64,000 bases of DNA from the NCBI GenBank assembly GCA_002104985.1, contig MCGO01000063.1, forward strand, positions 124,001 to 188,000. The letters run 5' to 3'. Below are positions 47,021-57,714 of this stretch, piece after piece. How positions within the stretch are numbered: the first letter of the stretch is position 1; every line of letters begins with the position of its first letter. Origin of the DNA: Rhizoclosmatium globosum (taxonomy: Eukaryota > Chytridiomycota > Chytridiomycetes > Chytridiales > Chytriomycetaceae). Below the pieces are notes generated by a model. It had not been told where the DNA came from. It made no database searches and worked only from the letters and a program-made list of their open reading frames with translations. The position numbers and the translations under genes were made by a program.

Positions 47021-47907
47021 ATGGCTGAGGAACAAACTAACCAAACTAACATTTCTGGTTCAGGTTCCGATTCATTTGACACTTTGATTGCTGCAGCGGC
47101 CGAAGCCCAACCCCTTCCTGAACGACCACGAATTGAGTGTGAGTGATTCTCGTTGCTGTTTATTCTCCCACTCTCTCATTTCATCACTTGTCAAAATATC
47201 TAAACTTTATTACAAAACACACAGATGGTCCATTTGATTTCGTACGAGCTCCAGTCCCAAGCCTCACTCTTGTTGTTCCCGAAGATGTCGAAGTTGCCCC
47301 AGTTGCCAGAGCTCCCATGTCTGGTCGCCGAATGTATGGTCCACCTCCCGGTCCAGCACCACGTCCAACACCAGTTCCACGTGCAACATGTCCAGTTCCT
47401 GCTCCAGGCCCATCACAAGGTCCAGCTCCAGTTACCCGCCAACTCTTCCAAATCAGACCAAAACCAACCAAGGCAAAATGCCAAACAAAGACCAACACAC
47501 CCAGACAACGAAAGTTCTCCAGATTCTTGGTCGCCACGCGTGTTATTCTCAAGAATGCACTTCTGCCACTACGTAGGAACTCAAAAGACCACGCAGACCA
47601 CAAGACAAAGTTTCAGGTGCAAGGTCCAAGTGGGTTACGTCACGTGTTCACTGCCGAAGTTGACGAGGAGATTGAATTCGCTGTCAAAGTTGAGGTTGCC
47701 GAGGTCGAAGTCGCGTTGGAAGACGTGGTTGTTGAAGTTGCTGTTCCAGTCGTTGTTCAAGTCGCTGTGAATGTTCCAAAGAAGAAGAAGGCGACGACAG
47801 TCAAAGTTGAGAACGGACCACCAAGACGAAGTGCAAGAATCGCGTCGCAACAGGCCCAAGTTCCTCGACGATCGGCAAGACTGGCTGAATTGAACGGACG
47901 TCCTTGA
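47021..47907 (+). CDS. A-family protein, copy A5 (two exons, 266 aa)
   Basis: The only A copy on the plus strand. Exon 1 is 47021-47138 and exon 2 is 47225-47907. The 86-bp intron has GTGAGT, a CTAAAC branch-like site and ACACAG. The tail places RRSARI at residues 240-245 and RRSARL at 254-259. The acidic/Val-rich segment differs most here (ALEDVVVEVAVPVVVQV), and the end is AELNGRP. A long in-frame extension to 46733 exists upstream of MAEEQ but is not preserved in A3. Inversion of the cassette has kept the gene intact. Confidence 0.8.
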
Positions 47908-47959
47908 AAGAAGTATGTGGCCATGTCAAGTTTGAAGATTCTGTTGGTTAGGCTCATGA

Positions 47960-48170
47960 GATCCCATGATGGTATTTTGTTGACTGGGTGTGCAGTTGAC
48001 GTATGAGATCCTGTTGGCTTATGAGATCCCGTTGGCTTATGAGATCCTGTGGGTAATGAGATCCGATTGACTTATGAGCTCCGTTGGATTTTTGGTGTTT
48101 ACTGGGTTATGAGCTCTGGTTCGACAATGAGATTTGGTTGGTGGCGAGATCCATTTGACTTATTCGAGGT
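47960..48170 (+). repeat. 18-bp direct repeats downstream of A5
   Basis: Units of the form GGCTTATGAGATCCTGTT, several perfect next to each other near 48010-48050, then degenerate ones to 48170. This is the same position after the stop codon as in A1-A4. Confidence 0.75.
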
Positions 48171-48429
48171 GCAATTATGAGTGTGGTTTGGTTTGGAAGA
48201 ACCCTTCGCGGGTATATTAATGAGCTCCCCTTTGGCTCTAATTCAAATGATGAAACGAAATGAAAGTGGTGAGAGGAACGTGACTGGTGTGGTATGGCTG
48301 TTGTGCTTGGGACGGGTTTTGTAGTATTGGTATTATGATCGCAGAACCTTGACTTAGAGTTGGGATTGTTGTAATGCTATGGTTGTTTAACGTGTTGATT
48401 TCAGCCAAAATAAAATGTCTTACTTTCAC

Positions 48430-49250
48430 ACCAAAGTTTCGTGCTTCATTTCATTTGTAGAGCCATCAATTTGATTCAGCAAATCCAGTCCACAAATTTG
48501 CACAGTCGATCATGCCTTCATCGCATGTCTGGTAAACCAACCTTTCCAAGAATTGCATCGAGCGAAAACTACCGTTACCGCGAGAAACATGTTTGGCGAT
48601 TTCTTGTCATCGTTTCTTCTTGATCCATGACTTCTTGCACTCTTATATAATCTCGAATAATAACTGAAGTCGTTCATGTGCCGCAATAATGTTGGGCGCC
48701 CTTTTTGCATCGGCTTAAACTGCAATGGGATATATTCCGAACAGAAACAAAGAAGAACAGACGTCACGACTTCGTCGTAATCCAGGACAAAGTTCAAAAA
48801 CAAGACATATAGAGCAGTGTCTCAGATGTATCGCCCCGTTCTAGGAAACGGCTTCATTTGCAGAACGTGAGATTGAATTCGTCGATTTCGAGATGTTACC
48901 TCCAAGTGTGAAATATAGCAGTTCCACTGATTCACATTGGACACGCGAAATATAAATTATGCCTGATTGGCAGTTACACGGAGCCTCAAATGCGAGCGAA
49001 CGAGAGCTATTGAATCCAGACGAAATTAAGCGAGAAATGGAACTTTCGAGTTGGAATATACTGCTGGCGATGGATGCATTCTTGTCCGAGTATGAAAGGC
49101 GTTGATGGATGGAAAGTCCGCGATTCATTCAAGAATAGTCAATCGGATCGAATAAAATTCGCAGTCGTTTTCACGTGCACAAACTGAACGGCTATACTCG
49201 TGAATTGATGTATTCGTGCAGTGCGGCTGGAGACGAGGAGAATAGAGTGC
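48430..49250 (-). repeat. Block E5, inverted
   Basis: Reverse-oriented E block next to A5, keeping the E-A order of the direct cassettes. The minus-strand ORF 49128-48841 matches the start of the 149-aa E8 ORF but stops at NEAVS. Confidence 0.5.
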
Positions 49251-50640
49251 TCATATGATGTATTCAGTCTTCCCGTCACTAATTGAACTCTTAACAAACG
49301 ATTTTCATAATTATAATAACATACCTTTGTTGTTCCTGATTCAATGTTGGTTCAAAGAAAGATGTCTCAAAACTTTCGGACTGGTCAACCAAGTCGAACT
49401 GGACCAACACCACCAACTCAATCGCACCTCAGCCATCAGTTGCAATCTATTCAGTTCACGTACGATGAATGTTCTATCTCGCATCCAACACGTGGCGAGG
49501 CTCCAGTACTGAACTATTCTCTATTCCAGTGTCATTGCTCGGATTCGTGCGTATTGGTTCAGCCACTCACACACCGATTTCGAGTAGAACTGTACGCGAA
49601 TTCGAAGATTGATATGTCGTCCTTTGTATTGCCGTTCTTGAGTTCAGTCATTGAAGGGGCCAGTTCCATCCACACCACCCACCACTGCTCCAACTACGCC
49701 ATATTACGCATTTGATCAACTATCCATTAGGTCATTGTATCCGTATATTCTTACTGTGCGAATTCGCACGATCGTGCATGACTGTTGCATGTTGGATCCA
49801 CACACATCGTCTCATTCGCGGCATTGAACAAGTTCACAGTGACAATCGCATCGCTTCAACTTCGATTGGATGATTAAGTTTCGACACCGATGTAATGGAT
49901 GGGAAGGCGTGCGTTGTGTTGAGTCTTTTGGTGACCAAGTATGATGAGTTCTAGATTGGAAAATACGTTGACTTGAACGCAAAGGTGGTCGTATTCGAAA
50001 TTATGGTCGTACGGGGATATGGAGAATGGGGGCTGGTCCAACGACTGATTTTGAATGGGTTAAGGTAGAGAAGGAGGGGGAACGACATTGTTCTGAGTTC
50101 AGTGGACGTCCAGAGGAGTCAGAAATACGTCAAAGAAGAGCGGAAACAAGGTATGGGAGAGGTATGGATGGATGGAAGAAGGATGTGGAACTAAGGGGGT
50201 GAGGAGAGGAGGAGATATGTTATTGGACGGATAGCGACAGCCACTACTGCAACTGCTTCCATGTCTCACAAAGTGTCCAATAAGGTGTCGTTCTATCTCG
50301 AAGACAATACGTTGATGGGTGCGGGATGAGGGGAGTTGGGTGGAAGTGGTGATGAGCATCAAATTCAAAAATGCAAATCCGCAGAACTCACAATAGGGAT
50401 CTCCAAATTGTGTCTCAGCTGTCTGGATGTTGTAACGGCGCTCTGGACTCAATTTGAAGACTTCCACATTGCATCTACACATCAAACACATCAATAACCA
50501 CCAAATTCGGCGGATTCCAACTTTTCCTACCCTTCAGGACGGCTGAGGCAAAGTACGCGAAAGTTGAGGTGGATTGGAGTTGTTTTAGTCTGGAACCGCT
50601 TTGTATCAGAATTTTTTGTTCCTTATGTGAGTCACCTTCA
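49250..50640 (+). repeat. Block B7
   Basis: B repeat copy, near-identical to B6 from about 44400-45320. It runs into block F without a break. Confidence 0.65.
49344..49715 (+). CDS. B-family small hypothetical protein (123 aa)
   Basis: The longest undamaged form of the B ORF, matched in length and frame by 56337-56708. Features are an N-terminal QRKMSQNFRTGQPSRTGPTP region rich in Gln, Thr and Pro, a Cys pair in CHCSDSC (about residues 68-74), and a hydrophobic SSFVLPFLSSVI segment. No signal peptide is evident and no known domain. Frame conservation reaches the diverged B0 lineage, but most copies are frameshifted, so it may be a decaying gene. Confidence 0.4.
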   Translation: MLVQRKMSQNFRTGQPSRTGPTPPTQSHLSHQLQSIQFTYDECSISHPTRGEAPVLNYSLFQCHCSDSCVLVQPLTHRFRVELYANSKIDMSSFVLPFLSSVIEGASSIHTTHHCSNYAILRI

Positions 50641-51560
50641 ATTACTTGATTTGTGAAACCCTTTACAGCAACCAACGAAATTCAATGAACCAATGGGAAA
50701 TTGCGCGGCAAGAAGAAGCTGATGGAAAAATATCAGGGGAAATGCAGTGGACTTCTCCAAGGCACTGTGATTGTGGTTAACACTATATCAACGCACACCT
50801 TGTCACCAGTCATCCTCACTCTCGGTACAACTGCAAACTCAGAATCCTCCTCTGACCTGGGCTGCGATGAAGAATTCGAACCTTTTTACTTCGTCGGCTT
50901 CAACACCTTGGAAGACCCCCACATTTTTCATCTGCCCACATTTTTCCAGCTTCTGGCCTCTTCACACTTTGGTTCAATGTCTCGTTCACCCTGCACGAGG
51001 AAGCATATTGCGTCAAAATGCAAATTCGGCATTCTCTGTACCTAACCATCCTTCTACCAAAGAATCGACGGTCGAAGGAGACAAAACTACTTACTAGTTG
51101 TTGGTTCGATGACCACCCGCAAGATGTGAGAGTTAAAAACGTAGTTTGGGAGTTGTATGTCTGGTTGGTCAAGACTTGTGGTGTTTGTTTGAAGCCCTTT
51201 TTTAGTAGTTTGCAATAATGAAGATTATGGAACAACAAAGGAACTGGAGATCGTGTTGCTTGCACATCCAACAAGCGATTTTGAGGAGGAGTGAAGATGG
51301 GACGGTTATGGAGCATGTGAGTTTGTCTTTCTATCATTACTAGAAGTAATAATTAGGAAAAAACACAGCCACTCGGGAGACTGATGCTTGTGGATAAATC
51401 CGAGTTTTTTTGAGCCGTGAAGAGGCGGAAGTGTTGATTCCAATCTTTTCGATGTCCGAGGAATGGTGAGTTTGTTTTATCTTTAGTTTCAGTCCTTCTG
51501 AACTATCTTCACAAGATTGTGGTGTCAAACATGGTGTGCGGATGATGAACTGAGAGCTCC
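50640..51560 (+). repeat. Block F1
   Basis: Also at 62330-63228. A stub of its first 80 or so bases follows B8 at 57640-57715. It contains the ORF listed next and, further on, a frame reading NEDYGTTKELE, then LLAHPTSDFEEE and a stop near 51290, which is kept in both copies and may be a second exon. Confidence 0.55.
50701..51045 (+). CDS. F-family hypothetical ORF (114 aa)
   Basis: From GKCSGLLQGTVIVVNTIS to SKCKFGILCT it matches the ORF at 62431-62706. The two differ by a three-base indel (LEDPHIFH against LENPIFH) and several substitutions, consistent with a maintained frame. The start is uncertain, since the shared region begins inside it. No domain is recognised. Confidence 0.4.
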   Translation: MRGKKKLMEKYQGKCSGLLQGTVIVVNTISTHTLSPVILTLGTTANSESSSDLGCDEEFEPFYFVGFNTLEDPHIFHLPTFFQLLASSHFGSMSRSPCTRKHIASKCKFGILCT

Positions 51561-51985
51561 AAAACTCTTTCTTAAACCGCAGTTGTCACGACGGTGGAGC
51601 AGTTGAAAGCGGAATGTGAGACAAGAAGGGATGAAGGACGGTGCCTATTGCACAATGCTCAATTGCGAATTCATGTCCAGTTACGTCACGGATACAATCA
51701 CCAAAATTTTATATTCAAGTGCATAATATGCCGTAATTAGAGCAGTGGGGGATAGTTTGTATCGGCTGTCTTTGGCTAGTCAGCCGCCGGCGAGGGGGAA
51801 ATTTATTGAAGGAGAAAAAGATATTTCATTTATTCAGTAAGGAGAGAGGGCGCAAATTATTGAAAGGGAAACATATATATATAATTTTTTATTCAGAAAG
51901 GAGAGTAAGAGGAATTGGAATTGAAAGGCTGAATCAGACATTCACTTTGGCTAAAAACCAAAGCTATTTGTAGTCATCATTGTCA
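51561..51985. other. Mixed spacer with a lineage-3 B fragment at about 51660-51760
   Basis: A stretch around TCCAGTTACGTCACGGATAC matches B3 and B5 near 16320 and 40690. The remainder, including an ATATATAT run at about 51870, shows no gene. The final part reappears at about 58540-58680. Confidence 0.45.
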
Positions 51986-52650
51986 ACCCTTTTGCAACGA
52001 GCCCATTGAAGTTTACCAACATCAGCCGAATCAGTTTGCACGTCATTTTCGGCTGGATTTCCTGTATTTAAATGAAAGGTTCATGAGTATCAAAATGAAA
52101 CAGAGACACACAGAAAGAGGGAAAGAAGTATGGGTTGGGAACACGCGTAGGAAAACAAAATAAAGAAATATTGATGGTGCTCTGAGCTGACTTTCGCAAG
52201 TGCCTCCATACAACCAAATGCAGGGGCTGAGTCGCGATCGTGGTCATTCTTTTCCAAGGGATATGTTATGGATCCCATCAGTCAGAGTGGAGCTTATAGC
52301 CCTACAGATTCCCGAGCTCAGGGTGAGGGTTCTCGTGCGAATACACCACCAGACAGCCACTCCATGGCGCTACGCTGCGTGTTTGTAGCTTGGGGGCGGA
52401 TAGGTAATATGCCTGCCATATTTCAGGTGTGGCTACCAACCAACTAGTTTGGTTCGATCTGGTATAAACTACTACGCGTGGGGGATGAAGGAGGTGGAGG
52501 AGTAATACATGCCTTAAGCTCTGGTCAAGATACAATACGTCGGCATGGGTCATTTACGGCATGACATCTGCATAAACGAGGATGTCAGTAAACAATGACA
52601 CATGCTCGTGGTTAATACCTTTGGAGCTGAGAGGGTAAAACATGCAACGG
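51986..52650. repeat. Partial block C
   Basis: Matches 41800-42470 and 58690-59360 but breaks off before the 169-aa gene, so no C protein is encoded here. UGGT copy 2 follows. Confidence 0.6.
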
Positions 52651-52897
52651 TGGACGCTGATGGAAGCGACGCGTTGTTGAGTTGTTTGGAGTGGGTGGGA
52701 CGTCTTTGAATTTGAGACAATTTTTAAATGGCTGTTGTGTTGACGTTTCGGCGTTTCGGGGGTTGAAAACAAGTAACAACAAAACGAACCAAGATAGTAT
52801 TTTGTGAAGAACAGCTATAAAAATACAATGGGGGCAATGCATGAATAAAGATTTTAAAGCGTGTTTACTATTTCCCTCAAATAAAGACCAAAACACA
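52651..52897. other. 3' flank of UGGT copy 2
   Basis: Interval between the C fragment and the UGGT stop codon. The sequence just before the stop (CCCTCAAATAAAGACC) is shared with UGGT copy 1 and contains AATAAA on the plus strand only. No gene is seen. Confidence 0.4.
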
Positions 52898-55800
52898 TTA
52901 CAGCTCATCGTGGCGTTTCTGCCCAATCGCTTTTGCAGCGTCAGCTTCCACCCTGTCTGCAACAGCTTGTACCTCATTATCCAATTCTGTCCATTCCTTA
53001 ATGATTCTCTTGGCTCGCTTCAACTTTGGTTCCTTTGTCAACGGGTTATTACACAAGTCGATAGTCTTTGCGGTCCTCAGTTCATTGTCCGCACACCACG
53101 TTTCGCACCACAGCCTAACAAAAATTGTTAAGACAGACGTCAATTAAAACGACAAATCCCACCATTCCTTGGGCAACGAAAAGATTGGAATCTCATGAAT
53201 CATGTTATTCGGCAAGTCTTGATCCAGATTGGCCAAAGAATTAGGGTCGGAACTCAACATTTGATATTGCTGTCTCAACCGATCACCCGCAAGAAGTTGA
53301 CGGAATCTCTTCAAGTCAATCACGTACAATGCCGAAATGTGGTAGGGTCGACCTTGCAAGTGATTCGCCCAATATCCAGTCTTCCAGAATCGGAATCCTT
53401 CCATTTCAGGACGGGAGTCTCCCATAGGCGTGTATCCATATACAGCTCCTTCGAGATCGAGTTCGACGAGCTCTTTCATGTCTGTTCGGACAACTTGATC
53501 GGCGTCAACGAAAATAACCTTGTCCAACCCAACTGGGAAAAGAACATCGAGGAAGAGAATCTTGTAGGCCCAAATGGTTCTCTCCTTGCGGGTAGTGGCA
53601 CGAAGCCAATGAGGCCAGTTGTCTGGTTTATGCGTCAGCCGTCAGTGAAAACAAAACAGTAAATAGAAACAGCTAAACACTTACAAGTAATAAACTCATA
53701 CTCAAACCCATATTCCTTCGCCAAATGAGGCACGAAGCTCATGAACTTTGGCGACAAGAAGTTTTCAATCAACCAGAACTTCACCGGACTCTTTGTGTTT
53801 CGCATCACAGAGAGCATCATGATTCCCATGAACCGTTCATACAAGTGTCCTGACGCGACAGAGAAGATGTTGATGGTCACATTGGATGCTGTTGTTTGAA
53901 CCCCCTTCTTGCTGTCTCCCCACACCCTGCTCTTCAATTGATCCCAAACAGCACCCACTGGATCCTTTTTAGTTTTAGCGGCGCTTGAAGGACTGGTAAC
54001 AGGTACATTGTCCACAGGCTCCAACACATCCTCCGCCTCCATTCCAACTCGCTTTTTCACAACTGGGTAAATGGTAACCCCTTCAAACGAGTCCACAACA
54101 ACCGTCGCATATCCATCACCTTTAGACTCTCCACCTTTCCCCATGTACTTGTCTGGCACAGAATCAATCTGATAAACTTGATTCGACCGTCCCTCTCTCA
54201 AACGAAGCTGCCATACTCCTGGGTTGGCTTTTAACTGGAGATATCCAAGATTCGTCATGGTGATGGTGTCTACAATATGAGGCTTCGATGGGGTTCCAAG
54301 AATGAATTGAGCTCCGCGTGGTGGAGTTGAGCTGTGAAGTTCACGTGCATGCCCCTCGACGAGAATGTTATTCAGTTGGAAAATGGCGTCCACGTTTTGG
54401 CCTGGCTTCAGAGCATCGAGTTTGAGATTGTCCAAGTCATGAACAGAATCAACAGCACGAACAACCCAAGCTCGAGGAACTACATCAACATGAACAATCA
54501 GATGGCGTAAATGATGGCGTAAATCGAATTGAAGAATGTTTACCATCTAATCCAAGAGTCAACAATGGCTCCGTCGGGATGTTTTTGAACTGAGCTTGCG
54601 CTGCAACACGTTTTCCTTGACTGTCGTAATGAACTTCCTCCTGGAACACATATCGATAAAATCTTTTGATGGGCAAGTCTTCCAACATTGGAACCGGGTT
54701 GAGGAGGAGCTTGATGCTGACTCCTGGAATCTTTGAAAGAACCTACACCGAACGAATAAGTAAACTCCCACGCCATTGTTCAAAGTACCTTGAGAATTGA
54801 GCTGATCTTTTGCGCGGCTTCACTCAATGGATCAAGAACGACTGTAAATCTCAGTGAAGCTTCAGCGACATCACCAATAGTGATGAAACTATTCAACATG
54901 TTGTCAGAAAAGCAGCAACAATGAGAAAGACCTTACTATAAATTCTCTCCCCAATCCGTCACAGCTCGGCTTTTGCTCGCTGCGTCTCCAGAATCCAACT
55001 TACTACCTGCCTGTGAAGCAGAAATGGTAGACGAAATCTTCATCAGGGCATCAGGTGTCCATCTATCAGAAGAGTTCAAGTTAAACACCGTTCTTAATGA
55101 AAGATACACACTTACGATTCCCGATCTTCAACACCACTCAACTCCATCCCATTCAAAGCATGGTCAATCCGCTCAACACGATCACGATACTCATTGACAG
55201 CCAACAACTCGAAATCCTCTTCAGTAAACCGTGCAGGACTTTCAAAAGGCCCCACAACGCGTCCGTTTACCACAACTCCAGATTCACCCGCCTCAAATCC
55301 AACCACTTTTTTAACAAAGATTTTCGCTTTCGCAGCCCAGACTTCGAATTTACCGTTTCCGTCCATGGAATCAACGACGAACTGGTCAAACCGCTTGCCT
55401 TCACCCGCGAAATCAAAGTCTCCCTTTCCAAGTGCTTTAATGGCATCCACAAGAAGGCTTGCAGCTCCTTGCGCCTTTCCTTGTTTAACAAGAAGGTGAA
55501 CAGCCTTGTGAAGTGGAGTACGGGTTTGGAGTGTTGTGATTTTGTTGGTAGAAGGGTTGTGAAGGAAGGCGATTCGAGAGTTTGGTGAATTTGATGCGAA
55601 TTCCAAGGCTGAGACGGCGAGCTGGAGACCGGAAGCTGATTCATAGTCTGCGATTACTTGAATGGACATGATTGGGGCATCGCGCTCTGTTAACATGAAT
55701 ATGAGTACGACCACGGTATTTTGAAAAGACGAACCAGAAAGGTAAGGCATATCGCGTAACACTGTCTGATCCACGTTTGGTGCAAGGAAATCAATAAATT

Positions 55801-56123
55801 TCAACGGATGCTCTTCGGACGCGTAAATGTATGGATTCCTTCGTTGATGGACATTCGGCAGAGTCATGAATACGTCGTACAAGTTGTCCTTTTCAGATAC
55901 TTTTCCTTCGTATACCTTGAGCTGCAAGAATTGAAGCATCTTTGGATATGGCGCCAGCATATTTTGTTGCCATCCCTGTTTGTACAACATGGAATTAAAT
56001 CAATGTCACAAAAATAACAATTTGACTCACCTCATCCAAATCAATATACTTTCCATTCATGAAAACTGCACCAACATCACCCAAAAGCCCCAACAGATTC
56101 AAAAGCTTCGTATAGTTAGCCAT
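52898..56123 (-). pseudogene. UDP-glucose:glycoprotein glucosyltransferase, 5'-truncated, copy 2
   Basis: Exons on the minus strand: 56123-56031, 55975-55116, 55062-54937, 54888-54789, 54742-54544, 54479-53685, 53622-53163 and 53114-52898. They sum to 2850 nt, an uninterrupted 949-codon frame. Residues 1 to about 330 cover thioredoxin-like sensor modules. A beta-rich region follows, then the GT24 catalytic domain from about 657, with the DxD metal-binding motif at 764-766 and LDQD at 857-860, ending in HDEL. Full UGGTs are about 1500 residues. The signal peptide and first sensor modules are missing because similarity to D-block DNA begins at 56124. The first ATG (56123) is created at that junction. 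Exons and frame are perfect, so truncation is recent. It could still be transcribed but should not enter the ER. Confidence 0.92.
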
Positions 56124-56240
56124 TCATTCTGCAAAGTCAAGCGGATTGAATGGATTTTGGAACGCATTTTAAGGTGTATGACCAGGGCAGTAGTAATTGT
56201 GAAGTAATGTATGCGATGTGTTTGAATGTGAAGATAATAG
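56124..56240. repeat. D-block fragment joined to UGGT copy 2
   Basis: CATTCATTCTGCAAAGTCAA and what follows match 43935 and 60776. Block B8 begins right after, as in the other D-B arrangements. Confidence 0.7.
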
Positions 56241-57660
56241 AGTGCTCATATTTCAGTCTTCCCGTCACTAATTAACCACTTATCAAACAATTTCATAATT
56301 ATAAAACATAAACATACCTTAGTTGTTCCTGATTCAATGTTGGTTCAAAGAAAGATGTCTCAAAACTTTCGGACTGGTCAACCAAGTCGAACTGGACCAA
56401 CACCACCAACTCAATCGCACCTCAACCATCAGTTGCAATCTATTCAGTCCACGTACGATGAGTGTTCTATCTCGCATCCAACACATGGCGAGGCTCCAGT
56501 ACTGAACTATTCTCTATTCCAGTGTCATCCCTCGGATTCGTGCGTATTGGTTCAGCCACTCACACACCGATTTCAATTGGAACTGTACACGAATGCGAAG
56601 ATTGCTATGTCGTACTTCGTATTGCCGTTCTTGAGTTCAGTCATTGAAGGAGCCAGTTCCATCCGCACCACCCACCACTGCTCCAACTACGCAATATTAC
56701 GCACTTGATCAACTATCCATTAGGTCATTGTATCCGTATATTCTTACTGTGCGAATTGGAGCGATCGAGCGTGACTGTTGCATGTTGGATCCATCATCGT
56801 CTCATTCGCGGCATTGAACAAGTTCACAGTGATAATCGCATCGCTTCAACTTCGATTGGATGATCAAGTATCGATACCGATACAATGGATCGGAAGGCGG
56901 GTGTTGTGTTGAGTCTTTTGGTGACCAAGTATGATGAGTTCTATATTGGAAAATACGTTGACTTGAACGCAAATGTGGTCGTATTCGAAATATTGTCGTA
57001 TGGGGATATGGAGAATGGGGGGCTGGTTCAATGACTGATTTTGAATGGGTTGAGGTAGAGAAGGAGTTGGGGGACGACATTATTCTGAGTTCAGTGGGCG
57101 TCCAGCGGAGTCAGAAATACATCAAAGAGGAGCGAAAACAGAGTATGAGAGAGGTATGGATGGATGGAAGAAGGATGCGGAACTAAGGGGGTAAAGAGGA
57201 TTTGGAGAGTGGAGGAGAACAATTATGGGACGGACAGGAACTGCCATTACTGCCACTGTTTCCAGGTCTTACAAAGTGTCCAATAAGGTGTCGTTGTATC
57301 TCGGAGACTATACGTAGATGGTCTGGCGGGATGAGGGGAGTTGGGCGGAAGTGGTGATGAGCATCAAATTCAAAAATGCCGCAGAACTCACAATAGGGAT
57401 CTCCTCAGTTAACTGGATGTTGTATAACGGACGCTCTGGACTCAAATTGAATACTTCCACATTGCATCTACACATCAAACACATCAATAACCACCCAATT
57501 CGGCGGATTCCAACTTTTCCTACCCTTCAGGACGGCTAAGGCAAAGTACGCGAAAGTTGAGGTGGATTGGAGTTGTTTTAGTCTGGAACCGCTTTGTATC
57601 AGAATTTTTTGTTCCTTATGTGAGTCACCTTCAATTACTTGATTTGTGAAACCCTTTACA
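56240..57660 (+). repeat. Block B8
   Basis: B copy closest to B9. Its downstream part lacks a short piece (near 57380) relative to the others. Confidence 0.65.
56337..56708 (+). CDS. B-family small hypothetical protein (123 aa)
   Basis: Same length and frame as 49344-49715, with about 16 substitutions, such as CHPSDSC for CHCSDSC (losing one Cys) and NAKIAMSYF for NSKIDMSSF. Retention of the full frame despite these changes is the best argument that the B ORF was once coding. Confidence 0.4.
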   Translation: MLVQRKMSQNFRTGQPSRTGPTPPTQSHLNHQLQSIQSTYDECSISHPTHGEAPVLNYSLFQCHPSDSCVLVQPLTHRFQLELYTNAKIAMSYFVLPFLSSVIEGASSIRTTHHCSNYAILRT

Positions 57661-57714
57661 GCAACCAACGAAATTCAATGAACCAATGGGAAATTGCGCG
57701 GCAAGAAGAAGCTG

